Source of the DNA: JBFMDN01 sp040753915
Lineage (GTDB): Bacteria > Desulfobacterota > Desulfomonilia > Desulfomonilales > Desulfomonilaceae
Length of the DNA stretch: 64,000 nt
Assembly (NCBI GenBank): GCA_040753915.1
Contig: JBFMDN010000009.1
Location: 1-64,000, forward strand
Direction: 5' to 3'
Of the stretch, positions 1 to 8,748 are shown piece after piece (position 1 is the first letter of the stretch; the number at the start of each line of letters is the position of its first letter). The translations under genes and the position numbers were made by a program. The notes below the pieces were generated by a model. The model did no database searches. It was not told the origin of the DNA and was given only the letters and a program-made list of their open reading frames with translations.

Positions 1-3
1 ATG

Positions 4-239
4 TGTCTCAAAAGCCGGCTGTCCGTCATAATCGTGGCACACCCCCTCACCCTGACCCTCTCCCCCGAAGCGGGGGAGAGGGGATTCTTTCGGCTCCCTC
101 TCCCTCTGGGGGGTTGGGCTCCCTCTCTCTCTGGGGGGTTGGGCTCCCTCTCTCTCTGGGGGGTTGGGGTGAGGGTGCCTTTCCACACATCGACGCTCAA
201 TCGTGCTACGATGTTTGGCGTGTCCCGAGTTTTGAGACA
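4..239. repeat. MITE-like element, TGTCTCAAAA ends (copy A)
   Basis: The element begins TGTCTCAAAA and ends with the exact reverse complement TTTTGAGACA. Inside are a GC-rich palindrome around CCCCCGAAGCGGGGG and three tandem 25-bp units (94-118, 119-143, 144-168) of the type CTCCCTC..GGGGGGTTGGG. An inverted full-length relative of 189 bp lies at 48888-49076 and a partial one at 1938-2040. No coding potential is seen; short open frames crossing it are repeat artefacts. It has the form of a non-autonomous mobile repeat, but no cognate transposase is in the window. Confidence 0.75.
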
Positions 240-311
240 TTTTCTGAAACCTGCCCTCCTGTGGGGTGGAGCGTTGATCTTTGCGGCAGGAGTACCGTAG
301 CACCGCCGGTA

Positions 312-334
312 CGGGCGGGTTTCAAACCCGCCCG
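312..334. repeat. Perfect GC-rich palindrome upstream of miaA
   Basis: An 11-bp perfect inverted repeat (CGGGCGGGTTT / AAACCCGCCCG) flanks a single C. There is no T-run on either strand, so it is not a canonical terminator; it looks like a dispersed palindromic repeat. The rest of 240-478 holds no gene or RNA I can support. Confidence 0.6.
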
Positions 335-478
335 CGCCTGAATACGGCCCTCCCCGCCATTCTCGCCGATTGGCACTGCAATCGTGTCAACTGCGTCGCC
401 GTTAATACATCATCGGAATGAAATCGATATGATATCAAACGATTCAAGAAAAGAAGCCAGCGAGGCGGGAGCGTACGC

Positions 479-1402
479 GTGACTGAACGCTCGAGCATCG
501 TTATCGTGGGTGGCCCGACTGCCTCGGGGAAGACGCAGACGGGCTTACGGCTGGCAGAAGAATTCGGAGGCGAAATCGTATCCGCTGATTCTGTTCAAGT
601 GTACCGGTACCTCGATATTGGTTCTGCCAAACCCACACCCGAGGAACGGGACCGCGTTCCTCACCACATGATAGATGTAAGAGATCCGGATGAGGAGTTT
701 TCAGCCGGCGATTTCGTCCGGGAAGCGCGCTGGTGCATAGAGGGAATTCAGCGCAGGGGGGCAATCCCGATCGTTGTCGGAGGCACGGGCCTCTATATTC
801 GGCTCCTGATCGGCGGAATCGTCGACGCTCCTGCAGCGGACCCGGGAGTCAGAAAAAAACTCCTGGAACAGGCCCGGATCGAGGGCCCCAACGCCCTGTG
901 GCAACGCCTCCGATCCATCGACCCAGAAACCGCGGCTCGGACCCCTTCTCGGAACGTGGCGCGGGTAGCACGCGGCCTGGAAGTATTCGAGCTCACCGGG
1001 AGGACCCTCTCTGAGGCACAGCGGGACCATCGCTTTGCAGACCGACCGTACAGGTATCTCTTTCTGGGAATCACACTACAGCGCGACGTTTTATATGAAC
1101 GGATTGATAAGCGAGTTGACAGTATGATAAAGGGGGGACTGGTGGAAGAAGTTGCGCGTCTATTGGCGCGCGGGTATTCCAGGGAGCTCAAGCCCCTGCA
1201 ATCTATAGGATACAGGCACGCCGGACTGGTGCTCGCCGGAGAGCTGGGCGAGACGGAAGCCATAAGATTGATGAAGAGGGACACCCGACGTTACGCCAAA
1301 AGACAGTTCACGTGGTTTCGCTCCGAACCGGAAATCCTTTGGAGAAATCCCGAGGAGTACTCCTGTATTCGGTGCGATGTTGCTCATTTTCTTGGGTGTT
1401 GA
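479..1402 (+). CDS. miaA: tRNA dimethylallyltransferase
   Basis: MiaA transfers a dimethylallyl group from DMAPP to N6 of A37 in tRNAs reading UNN codons, the first step to ms2i6A. The 307-residue product has the expected length. It carries the P-loop GGPTASGKT (residues 11-19), the conserved SADSVQVY segment (36-42) and the VVGGTGLY motif near residue 100. The start is GTG preceded by a GAGGCGGGA ribosome site. The neighbour downstream is hfq, 67 bases after the stop, the same miaA-hfq order as in many Proteobacteria, so co-transcription is likely. The gene is intact. Confidence 0.97.
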   Translation: MTERSSIVIVGGPTASGKTQTGLRLAEEFGGEIVSADSVQVYRYLDIGSAKPTPEERDRVPHHMIDVRDPDEEFSAGDFVREARWCIEGIQRRGAIPIVVGGTGLYIRLLIGGIVDAPAADPGVRKKLLEQARIEGPNALWQRLRSIDPETAARTPSRNVARVARGLEVFELTGRTLSEAQRDHRFADRPYRYLFLGITLQRDVLYERIDKRVDSMIKGGLVEEVARLLARGYSRELKPLQSIGYRHAGLVLAGELGETEAIRLMKRDTRRYAKRQFTWFRSEPEILWRNPEEYSCIRCDVAHFLGC

Positions 1403-1469
1403 GCCCGAGAATGTTTTCCCGGAATCGTTGGAGCGCAACATCCGGGGTTCACGGCACGGGGGTGCGGAA

Positions 1470-1703
1470 ATGGCGAAGACGCATTTTAACATTCAGGACC
1501 AATTTCTTAATCAGGTGCGAAAGGCCCGGATTGAAGTGGAAGTGCTTCTCGTTTCCGGCGGCTCCTTCAAAGGCTACGTCCGCAGTTTCGACAGCTTTTG
1601 CATCATCATTGAGGATCAAGAGGAAATCAGACTGATTTACAAGCATGCTCTGACCATGCTCAGACCGGCAGTTCCCGGGACCAAAATCCCTGGGCTGGTC
1701 TAG
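1470..1703 (+). CDS. hfq: RNA chaperone Hfq
   Basis: Hfq is the Sm-like hexamer that anneals small RNAs to mRNAs. The 77-residue product has the Sm1 region (FLNQVRKARIEVEVLLVSGG, then GYVRSFDSF) and the Sm2 signature IYKHAL (residues 56-61), which contains the uridine-contacting Tyr-Lys-His. The proximal-face Gln is at residue 9 (IQDQFLN). The open frame extends 31 codons upstream over the miaA end, but family length and the ATG directly before AKTHFNIQD fix the start at 1470. It lacks the long disordered C-terminal tail of enterobacterial Hfq. Confidence 0.97.
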   Translation: MAKTHFNIQDQFLNQVRKARIEVEVLLVSGGSFKGYVRSFDSFCIIIEDQEEIRLIYKHALTMLRPAVPGTKIPGLV

Positions 1704-1937
1704 GAGCGCGAAGCGCAACCTCGTATCAGCATTTGTGCTCCCGAGGTGGCTTCCGAAATGTCGGCCTGCCAAGAGCTTGATTGTATCTTGTGGCGATCTT
1801 CGTTTTGCGGCGAGGTACGCTCTACAGTTGGACCAAATTCGGACTAAGGAGTCGACGGCACAAATACGGTACCGTATCTGCACCGCGGTGCGCGTGGTGA
1901 GCGCATCGTTGGCACTGTAGGGGCGGGCCTCGGAAAG

Positions 1938-2040
1938 TGTCTCAAAAGCCGGCAGTCCGTGATAATCGTGGCACACCCCTCACCCTGACCCTCTCCCCCG
2001 AAGCGGGGGAGAGGGGATTCTGCCGGCTCCCTCGCCCTCT
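1938..2040. repeat. MITE-like element, TGTCTCAAAA end (partial copy C)
   Basis: This begins TGTCTCAAAAGCCGG and follows copy A (4-239) closely up to the CCTCGCCCTCT segment, where it is interrupted by the GGGCATAGGCGTTA-type unit at 2041. The far inverted end is missing, so the copy was broken by insertion or deletion. The whole intergenic stretch 1704-2556 holds only these repeats; no gene is supported. Confidence 0.7.
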
Positions 2041-2216
2041 GGGCATAGGCGTTACGGTAGAAGTGGAACGGCCAATTGTTCGTCATTCCGGCGAAAGCCG
2101 GAATCCAGTCCTTCCAATATGGTATGGACCCCGGCTTTCGCCGGGGTGACGGGGTCCTTGTTAACTCAACTGACCGAAACCACGTGATGCCATCCACGAA
2201 GTCAACGCCTATGCCC
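2041..2216. repeat. 176-bp element with GGGCATAGGCGTTA ends, copy 1
   Basis: This starts GGGCATAGGCGTTA and ends ACGCCTATGCCC, so its ends are inverted repeats. It contains two internal palindromes, ATTCCGGCGAAAGCCGGAAT and ACCCCGGCTTTCGCCGGGGT. With 43 bases of flanking copy-C sequence it forms a 219-bp unit present twice in tandem. Confidence 0.75.
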
Positions 2217-2259
2217 CCGAAGCGGGGGAGAGGGGATTCTTCCGGCTTCCTCGCCCTCT

Positions 2260-2435
2260 GGGCATAGGCGTTACGTTAGAAGTGGAACGGCCAATTGTTC
2301 GTCATTCCGGCGAAAGCCGGAATCCAGTCTTTCCAATATGGTATGGACCCCGGCTTTCGCCGGGGTGACGGGGCCCTTGTTAAGTCAACTGACTGAAATC
2401 ACGTGATGCCATCCACAACGTTAACGCCTATGCCC
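2260..2435. repeat. 176-bp element with GGGCATAGGCGTTA ends, copy 2
   Basis: Near-identical to 2041-2216 with only scattered base changes, offset by exactly 219 bases. The 43 bases before it (2217-2259) repeat 1998-2040, so the second copy arose by tandem duplication of a 219-bp block and not by independent insertion. Confidence 0.75.
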
Positions 2436-2556
2436 ACAAGGGGTGCCCCTACGTCGTGGCAGATTACGTGACCGTATTTAGGAATCCCGTACCAAGGCCC
2501 TACGGATTTCCTCAAATATGTCGCGCCGCATGCGCATTGCTTCGGGAAGACTCTGC

Positions 2557-3339
2557 TCAGGTCGTTACGAGGTCAATGCCTACCGGGCAGTGGTCGGAGC
2601 CCATCACGTGGTCTAGGATAAACGCGGCCTTCACCGCGGGCACCAGCTCGCTGGAGACAAAGACATAATCGATTCTCCAGCCCACATTCCTCTCACGCGC
2701 CCGACTTTTCAGGTCCCACCAGGAGTATTTCACTTCCTTCGGGTGAAGGTGCCGGAAAGTATCCACGTACCCCCGAGAAATCACCTCGTCTATCCACGCG
2801 CGCTCGATCGGCAAGAATCCGGATACCGTAGAGTTTTCTTTCGGTCGCGCAAGGTCCATTTCCTTGTGGGCAGTGTTCACGTCCCCGAGAAAGATCAACT
2901 TCGGGGATTTTTTCCGCAGATCCTCCACATAAGCCAAGAAAGCATGGTAGAAGTCCATCTTGTATTGAAGCCGCTGTGCGTTCATCTTTCCATTGGGGAA
3001 ATAGACGTTCAGCAGCACAAATTCCGGAAAATCCAGGCGCAAAAACCTCCCCTCCTCATCGAAGCGCTTCTCGCCCAGGGATTTCTCCACGCGAACGGCT
3101 GCGACCTTCGTGTACACACCCACTCCGCTATAACCCTTTTTCACCGCAGCCCCATGCCAGTGGGAATCGTACCCAGCCAGTGAACTTAACTCCTCGGTGA
3201 GCTGTTCCGGAACCATCTTGGTTTCCTGAATGCACAGGATGTCCGGCGATTCCTTGGCGATCCACTCGAGGACTCCCTTCTTCGCGGCTGCCCTGAGCCC
3301 GTTTACATTCCAGCTCATGATTCGGACGGTCTTGCCCAT
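2557..3339 (-). CDS. xth: Exodeoxyribonuclease III (AP endonuclease)
   Basis: ExoIII-family enzyme that incises abasic sites and degrades DNA 3' to 5' in base-excision repair. The 260-residue product starts MGKTVRIMSWNVNGLRAA, with the conserved Asn of MSWNVNG, the metal-binding Glu39 in IQET, the GDVNTAH catalytic segment and the terminal GSDHCP motif (Asp249-His250). The open frame runs 55 codons further upstream into the tRNA-Leu region. The ATG at 3339 is preceded by GAGGTGGG and matches the family N-terminus, so it is preferred. The gene follows the tRNA-Leu on the same strand with a terminator between, so it probably has its own promoter or depends on read-through. Confidence 0.95.
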   Translation of the reverse strand: MGKTVRIMSWNVNGLRAAAKKGVLEWIAKESPDILCIQETKMVPEQLTEELSSLAGYDSHWHGAAVKKGYSGVGVYTKVAAVRVEKSLGEKRFDEEGRFLRLDFPEFVLLNVYFPNGKMNAQRLQYKMDFYHAFLAYVEDLRKKSPKLIFLGDVNTAHKEMDLARPKENSTVSGFLPIERAWIDEVISRGYVDTFRHLHPKEVKYSWWDLKSRARERNVGWRIDYVFVSSELVPAVKAAFILDHVMGSDHCPVGIDLVTT

Positions 3340-3409
3340 GCGCCCACCTCTCATGAATTGCACTCTGCGATACACGGCCTTGATGATACAGGATACCTGG
3401 CTTCCAGGG

Positions 3410-3436
3410 AAAAAAGCCCGACCGGCTGGGTCGGGC
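3410..3436 (-). terminator. Rho-independent terminator of tRNA-Leu
   Basis: Read on the minus strand this is an 8-bp GC stem, GCCCGACC..GGTCGGGC, followed directly by six T residues, 22 bases past the tRNA 3' end. It should end the tRNA-Leu transcript before xth. Confidence 0.85.
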
Positions 3437-3457
3437 GGAATATTGCTCGAGGTTTGC

Positions 3458-3545
3458 TGGTGCCGAAGGCCGGACTCGAACCGGCACGGGCTCTCGCCCG
3501 CCACCCCCTCAAGATGGTGTGTCTACCAAGTTCCACCACTTCGGC
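3458..3545 (-). tRNA. tRNA-Leu, anticodon GAG
   Basis: The minus strand reads a complete class II tRNA. The acceptor GCCGAAG pairs with CTTCGGC, followed by discriminator A and an encoded CCA. The D-loop contains TTGGTAGAC, the anticodon stem is CCATC/GGTGG around loop TTGAGGG (anticodon GAG), the long variable arm is GGCGGGCGAGAGCCCGT, and the T-loop is GGTTCGAGTCC. The long variable arm plus GAG identifies leucine, decoding CUC and CUU. Length is 88 with CCA. Confidence 0.97.
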
Positions 3546-3688
3546 ATCAGATTCAGTGTATACATCGAGGTGTTTGTAGTCAAGCCCAAAGAGGCGGCGG
3601 GGGAGCAGGCAGGGTTGGATGGCAGCGTATTCATAGAAAAACCTTGTATTTTAGTAACTAATTTCAGAAATCTCAAGTAATTTTTGCC

Positions 3689-3715
3689 TTGACAATCTCA
3701 TTATTGGATTATAAC
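3689..3715 (+). promoter_or_regulatory. Candidate sigma-70 promoter of the dcw cluster
   Basis: A perfect -35 TTGACA (3689-3694) and a -10 TATAAC (3710-3715) are separated by a slightly short 15-base spacer. They lie in an AT-rich patch unlike the GC-rich surroundings, about 190 bases before rsmH. Nothing else is recognised in 3546-3905; in particular there is no mraZ, the usual first gene of such clusters. Confidence 0.5.
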
Positions 3716-3905
3716 TTATTTTTCGAGACAAGCCAAAACGGCATCGCCAGGCCCCCTCGGCCCCTGATTCGGAGCCTTCTTCCTCCCGACAGAGGTTCGC
3801 GCCCTTGCCGTCACCGCGAGTCGGGTGCCCGGTGCTCGCGGGCGAAGCTCCATCTCAAGCGCATTTGCCGAGGCTTCGGTGCTGGTGACCAGGGACCGTG
3901 TCCCT

Positions 3906-4826
3906 GTGAAGGAGATCGAGGTGCATGTTCCGGTGCTCGTGGACGAAATGCTTGAGGCGCTAGATCCAAGACCAGATGGCGTGTACTTGGATGGGACGCT
4001 GGGCGACGGCGGGTACGCGGAGGCGATCCTGGAGGCTTCAGACCCTGAGGGGATTGTTGTGGGATTGGATCTGGACTCGACCGCAATCGAACGCTCGCTG
4101 CACCGGCTGGCCAGGTTCGGGACACGCTTCAGGGCACAGCATGGTGGGTATCAGGATGCCAGGACGATTCTCCATTCTCTCGGGTTTATCTCACTGGACG
4201 GTGCGGTTCTCGATCTTGGTCTTAGCTCAGCGCAACTGGAGGATCCAGAGCGCGGATTCAGCTTTCAATTACCGGGTCCGCTGGACATGAGGTTCGACAC
4301 GACGTCCGGTATCACGGCGAGAGAATACTTACAGGATCTTTCTGTCCGGCGACTTGAGGAAATACTTGCAACCTATGGAGAGGAAAGGTATTGCAAGAAG
4401 CTGGCGCGTGGAATCATTCAGGCGCGCGACGCGGGAGCCCTCAATACGACCGAAGATCTGGCCAAACTGGTGACCCGATTGAAGCGCGGTCGCAGAGAAA
4501 AGATTCATCCCGCGACCCGCACGTTCCAGGCGCTCAGAATAGCGCTCAACAGGGAATTGGAGAATCTCGAGATCGCACTGAACGAAATACCGGAGTTGCT
4601 AAAGCCTGGCGGACGATTCTGCGTGATCTCGTACCATTCTTTGGAGGACCGGTTGGTGAAAAGATCCTTCCGGCAAAGGACAAAGGATTCGGACGCGTGG
4701 CTGGCTGTTACGACCAAACCGGCTCGGCCGTCTTTTCAAGAATTGCGGAAGAACCCGCGGGCACGATCCGCGCGCATGCGAGTCCTTGAGGCAAGTCATG
4801 GTTACGCGGAGACGATACCCTTTTGA
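3906..4826 (+). CDS. rsmH: 16S rRNA m4C1402 methyltransferase RsmH (MraW)
   Basis: RsmH methylates N4 of C1402 in the ribosomal decoding centre using S-adenosylmethionine. The 306-residue product opens VKEIEVHVPVLVDEML, the family's usual N-terminus. It then has the SAM-binding DGTLGDGGYAEAIL (Tyr where many members have His), VLDLGLSSAQL, the RGFSF segment and the C-terminal ISYHSLEDRLVK. The start is set at GTG 3906 by family alignment. The frame is open to GTG 3825, and neither has a strong ribosome site, so the start is uncertain. It is the first gene of the dcw cluster here; ftsL begins 13 bases after its stop. Confidence 0.95.
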   Translation: MKEIEVHVPVLVDEMLEALDPRPDGVYLDGTLGDGGYAEAILEASDPEGIVVGLDLDSTAIERSLHRLARFGTRFRAQHGGYQDARTILHSLGFISLDGAVLDLGLSSAQLEDPERGFSFQLPGPLDMRFDTTSGITAREYLQDLSVRRLEEILATYGEERYCKKLARGIIQARDAGALNTTEDLAKLVTRLKRGRREKIHPATRTFQALRIALNRELENLEIALNEIPELLKPGGRFCVISYHSLEDRLVKRSFRQRTKDSDAWLAVTTKPARPSFQELRKNPRARSARMRVLEASHGYAETIPF

Positions 4827-4839
4827 ACTGAGGATGTGA

Positions 4840-5199
4840 GTGAAGAGGTGTTTGGCCCGAATTCGAATGTTGCTTGCCACGATCTGTGGCCTGTTTTCAC
4901 GGCTGGCCCTGCCTGCCGAGCACCGGCCGCGCCTTCGCCGGGCGGCTCCCCTCATTGTGGTCGTTGCTTCCGTGTTCCTTCTCTTCGTAGGTTTGTTTTA
5001 CGTCCGGACGCGAATGCAGATTGTCCAGATCGGGTACGATATATCGGAGCTAGAATCGAAGAACAAAGAGCTTGGCAACCGTAAGCGCGAGTTACTGCTC
5101 GAGGTAGCCTCTCTCCAGTCTCCGGAGGAGATCGAGAAGAAGGCACGAAAGCAGGGTCTCGTGATTCCGTCTCTTGATAGAGTGGTACATGTACCGTAG
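4840..5199 (+). CDS. ftsL: Cell division protein FtsL
   Basis: FtsL is the small bitopic divisome protein that links FtsQ/FtsB to the FtsWI synthase. The 119-residue product has a basic cytoplasmic N-terminus, one transmembrane helix (about 36-55, APLIVVVASVFLLFVGLFYV) and a periplasmic coiled coil (about 60-95) ending in the typical LGLVIP-like region (KQGLVIPS). Sequence conservation in FtsL is low, so the call rests on position between rsmH and ftsI plus this architecture. The start is GTG with GAGG six bases upstream. Its 3' end overlaps the ftsI start. Confidence 0.88.
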   Translation: MKRCLARIRMLLATICGLFSRLALPAEHRPRLRRAAPLIVVVASVFLLFVGLFYVRTRMQIVQIGYDISELESKNKELGNRKRELLLEVASLQSPEEIEKKARKQGLVIPSLDRVVHVP

Positions 5200-7159
5200 C
5201 GCAAAACCGATCAATTGGGTCTCAGTAAGGATAGCGGCCGTTGCTGTCGTGTTCGCCTTTGCAACGGTGGTGCTGGTGATGCGCGCGTACAGTCTTCAGA
5301 TTTCTCAGGCGGAATCGCTGAAACGAAAGGCAGAGCGTCAGCGAACAAAGGTGCTCCACCTCGAGGGAAGGCGCGGAATGATCCTCGATCGGACGGGAGA
5401 CCAGATGGCAGCGAGTCTCGAGGTGGACTCCATTTATGCTCGTCCGCGCAGGATCACCGACAGAAAACTGGTTGCTCGCAAGCTCTCGGATCTTCTGGAA
5501 CTATCTGAAAGCGATGTCTTGTCCAAGCTCGACCAAGACAAACCGTTTGTTTGGGTCAAGCGACGCGTTTCCCCTCTTGTAGCAGGCCGCGTCAAGGAAG
5601 CGAATGTTGAGGGGGTCTTTTCCGTCAAGGAGTACAGGCGCTTCTACCCGTTGAAAAGCTCGGCTGCCCACGCCATTGGATTTGCGGGAATCGACTCTCG
5701 GGGACTGGAAGGCATGGAGCTCTACTACGACAGGGACCTGAAATCAGAGCCTATTCCAGTTACAGCCCTACGGGACGCTCTCGGGAGGCCGGTGATGTTC
5801 GAGTCGACGGCCAGAAACCCCGGGAGGCGGGATTTGCACACGAGCCTGGACAGAAACGTGCAGTTCGTGGTGGAACGAGCCCTCGACGAGGGGGTGAGAA
5901 GCGAGGGAGCGAAGAGCGGGGTAGCACTAGTTTTGGACGTGGATACCGGCGAGATTCTTGCCATGGCTGTACGCCCGACGTATAATCTGAACACGTTCCA
6001 CAGAGCCTCTGCTGAGGTGCGGCGAAACAGGGCAGTTGCCGACACGTTTGAGCCCGGCTCGACCTTCAAGGTGTTTGTGGCTGCGGCCGCGTTGGAGCTA
6101 GGAAGAGCTGCTCCGGGAGACATTTTCTACTGCCACAAAGGACTCTATCGCTATAAGGGCGCCGAATTCCACGACCTGGTCCCCCATGACAGACTCGCCT
6201 TTGATGAGGTCATCGCCAATTCGAGCAATATAGGTACCGTGAAAATCTCAGAACGGCTCTCAAAAGGAGAATTTTATAGAATTCTCAAAGGGTTCGGTTT
6301 TGGCTCCGCATCGGGAGTAGATCTGCCGGGGGAGCGTCAGGGCACGCTACCCTTGCCGGGAAAGTGGTCGGTGCTGACCAAAGCGACCATAGCATTCGGC
6401 CAGGGAGTGAGCGTAAACCCGGTGCAGTTGACTGCCGCGTTTGCCGCCGCGGTCAACGGCGGGTACCTGTACAAGCCGAGGCTCATGACCAGAATGACGA
6501 ATGCCTTGGGAGAGACTCTCACTGAGAATCCGCCGGTGTTGGTACGTCAGGTGATAAAGGAAGAAACTTCTCAGACTCTCGTGGAAATCCTGCGGAAGGT
6601 GGTTCTGGCGGGCACTGGCAAGCTGGCGGCCATCCCGGGAGTGGATGTGATCGGAAAGACGGGAACTGCCCAGAAAGCCGATTCCGCAGGCGGGTACGCG
6701 AAAGACAAGTACGTGGCCTCCTTCATTGGGGCGCTCATGAGCACCAAGCCGAGGATAGCTATCCTGGTCGTGCTTGACGAGCCGCAAGGTGAGCAGAAGA
6801 CGGGAGGTCGAGTGGCTGCGCCCGTATTCCGCAAGATAGGGGAAGGCATTCTCGCTTTGTGCGGAGGGAGGCCTACAGGCACCCAGCCCATCTTTGCCTT
6901 GTCACCGGACCGGGATCGAGCATACGGGGCTTTCCACGGCAAGCGCGTGAATCCGCGCAAGGGTCCGAAGCCTGGAGAATGGATTTTGCCGGACCTGAAG
7001 GGATTGGACATGCGTGACGTGCTCGATGTGTGTGGGAAAATCAAGTGTGATCCCGTGTTCAAAGGCGTAGGCCGTGCGACGAGCCAGGAGCCCAGACCAG
7101 GCACGGTTCTCAAAGAGGGCGCCCCTTTGACGGTTGTGTTTGAAGGACAAACTACGTGA
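5189..7159 (+). CDS. ftsI: Septal peptidoglycan transpeptidase FtsI (PBP3) with PASTA domain
   Basis: FtsI cross-links septal peptidoglycan. The 656-residue product has one N-terminal transmembrane helix (about 11-31), a dimerisation domain, and a transpeptidase domain with the catalytic Ser291 in EPGSTFK, the Ser345-Ser-Asn triad and the Lys490-Thr-Gly box (IGKTGTAQK). The last ~60 residues (WILPDLKGLDM onward) form one PASTA domain, a cell-wall-binding module more often listed for Firmicutes but also present in Desulfobacterota FtsI. ATG 5189 overlaps the ftsL 3' end by 11 bases; an in-frame TTG at 5174 is possible. The gene ends in a GTGA overlap with murE. Confidence 0.95.
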   Translation: MYRSAKPINWVSVRIAAVAVVFAFATVVLVMRAYSLQISQAESLKRKAERQRTKVLHLEGRRGMILDRTGDQMAASLEVDSIYARPRRITDRKLVARKLSDLLELSESDVLSKLDQDKPFVWVKRRVSPLVAGRVKEANVEGVFSVKEYRRFYPLKSSAAHAIGFAGIDSRGLEGMELYYDRDLKSEPIPVTALRDALGRPVMFESTARNPGRRDLHTSLDRNVQFVVERALDEGVRSEGAKSGVALVLDVDTGEILAMAVRPTYNLNTFHRASAEVRRNRAVADTFEPGSTFKVFVAAAALELGRAAPGDIFYCHKGLYRYKGAEFHDLVPHDRLAFDEVIANSSNIGTVKISERLSKGEFYRILKGFGFGSASGVDLPGERQGTLPLPGKWSVLTKATIAFGQGVSVNPVQLTAAFAAAVNGGYLYKPRLMTRMTNALGETLTENPPVLVRQVIKEETSQTLVEILRKVVLAGTGKLAAIPGVDVIGKTGTAQKADSAGGYAKDKYVASFIGALMSTKPRIAILVVLDEPQGEQKTGGRVAAPVFRKIGEGILALCGGRPTGTQPIFALSPDRDRAYGAFHGKRVNPRKGPKPGEWILPDLKGLDMRDVLDVCGKIKCDPVFKGVGRATSQEPRPGTVLKEGAPLTVVFEGQTT

Positions 7160-8748
7160 GCGCGACACTCCAAGACATAGTCGCCTTACTGGCGCCGACG
7201 TTCGTGTCCGGAGATCCCCGAACAGTCTTTTCGGGCGTCACGCACGACAGCCGGAAGGTGCGGCCTGGATATATCTTTGTGGCCGTACCCGGCGAGCATG
7301 TTGACGGTCATGCCTTCATAGGAAGGGCGCTAGAGGCCGGTGCTTCGGCCATTCTCGCCATGGGCAAGCCTACAGGCGCGCTCGAAGGAGTGCCATGGAT
7401 AGTCGCGCCGGACACACGGAGAGCCTTGGGGCCGGTGGCGTCACTCGTTTACGGCAATCCCGGGCGGGATATGATCCTCGTGGGAATCACCGGCACGAAC
7501 GGGAAGACGACGCTGACCTTTCTCCTGGAGTCCATTTTCTCCGCAACCGGTGCAGTGCCGGGAGTGATCGGCACCATCACCTATCGCTGGGGCGCGACGG
7601 AGCGGAGCGCGGCGAACACGACTCCCGAGGCTTCCGACCTGCAAGAGATGCTGGCACTGATGCGTGACGAAGGGGTGACCCACGCAATCATGGAGGTCTC
7701 GTCCCACGGCCTGCACATGGGACGGCTGGATGGATGCGATTTCGACACCGGCGTCTTCACCAATCTCACCCAGGACCACCTGGACTATCACGGCAGCATG
7801 GAGGAGTACTTTCTGGCCAAGAGCCTGCTCTTCACAAAACTCCTGCCTGCTTCATCGAAAACGAGCCCCGTTGCAGTGGTAAACGGAGACGATCCGTACG
7901 GGAGGCGGTTGGCAGCACAGATGAGGCATATGCCTCTCCTCACGTACGGCACTTCTCAAGCTTTAGATGTCTATCCGAGCAGTGCGATGGTGAACGCCGA
8001 GGGGATAGAGCTCCGGGCCGAAACCAGGCGCGGTCCCGTAAGAGTGATCTCTCCTCTGACCGGGCGGTTCAACGTGTCCAATATCCTTGCTGCGATTGCG
8101 GTGGCTGAGTCTCTTGGCATAGACCGGGAGGCAATCCGCGACGGTATTGCACGGGTGCGCAACGTTCCGGGACGGTTGGAGCGCGTGAGCTCCGCGGCAG
8201 GAACTGTTTTTGTTGATTATGCACACACACCCGCTGCGCTGAAGAATGTGCTGGAAGCGCTAGCGAGGATCTGCACCGGCCGGATCATCACCGTAATGGG
8301 ATGCGGTGGAGACAGGGACAAGGCAAAACGGCCGCTTATGGGCATGGAGGCTGCGGCCGGCAGTGACTTCGTTGTCGTGACCTCGGACAATCCGCGAACA
8401 GAGGACCCCCTCAGCATAATTCGGCAGGTTGAGGAAGGGGTCCGGGAATACGGATACGTTGCCCTGGACGGTAACAAGGACCAAAATCCACTGCCTCCGC
8501 GGTCTTATCGGGTCATTCCCGATCGACGGGAAGCGATCGCTTGGGCCGTGCGCGCTCTGCGGAAGAGCGACATACTGCTGGTGGCTGGCAAAGGCCATGA
8601 GACCTACCAGGAGATCAACGGCGTCCGGTACCCGTTCGATGACCGGCAGGTTGTTCTCGAAGAATTGAGCCTACTGTCTGCTTCCGGGCACGGGAATGCC
8701 CGTCACGCGAAGAGATCTGGCGACGACAGGGAGACATTGCATTCATGA
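7156..8748 (+). CDS. murE: UDP-MurNAc-L-Ala-D-Glu: meso-diaminopimelate ligase
   Basis: MurE adds the third amino acid of the peptidoglycan stem peptide in the cytoplasm. The 530-residue product has the ATP-binding GITGTNGKTT (110-119) and the DNPR signature (411-414), which in characterised enzymes marks meso-diaminopimelate instead of lysine as substrate. It has an unusual extra C-terminal tail of about 25 polar residues (ASGHGNARHAKRSGDDRE) past the family end. The GTG start overlaps the ftsI stop and the TGA overlaps the murF ATG, consistent with translational coupling. Confidence 0.97.
   Translation: MSATLQDIVALLAPTFVSGDPRTVFSGVTHDSRKVRPGYIFVAVPGEHVDGHAFIGRALEAGASAILAMGKPTGALEGVPWIVAPDTRRALGPVASLVYGNPGRDMILVGITGTNGKTTLTFLLESIFSATGAVPGVIGTITYRWGATERSAANTTPEASDLQEMLALMRDEGVTHAIMEVSSHGLHMGRLDGCDFDTGVFTNLTQDHLDYHGSMEEYFLAKSLLFTKLLPASSKTSPVAVVNGDDPYGRRLAAQMRHMPLLTYGTSQALDVYPSSAMVNAEGIELRAETRRGPVRVISPLTGRFNVSNILAAIAVAESLGIDREAIRDGIARVRNVPGRLERVSSAAGTVFVDYAHTPAALKNVLEALARICTGRIITVMGCGGDRDKAKRPLMGMEAAAGSDFVVVTSDNPRTEDPLSIIRQVEEGVREYGYVALDGNKDQNPLPPRSYRVIPDRREAIAWAVRALRKSDILLVAGKGHETYQEINGVRYPFDDRQVVLEELSLLSASGHGNARHAKRSGDDRETLHS

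Noticed and set aside
501..1284. Several minus-strand open frames inside miaA
   Set aside because: Antisense shadows of a fully conserved gene.
3546..3905. mraZ before rsmH
   Set aside because: No frame shows MraZ motifs; the interval holds only a promoter-like sequence.
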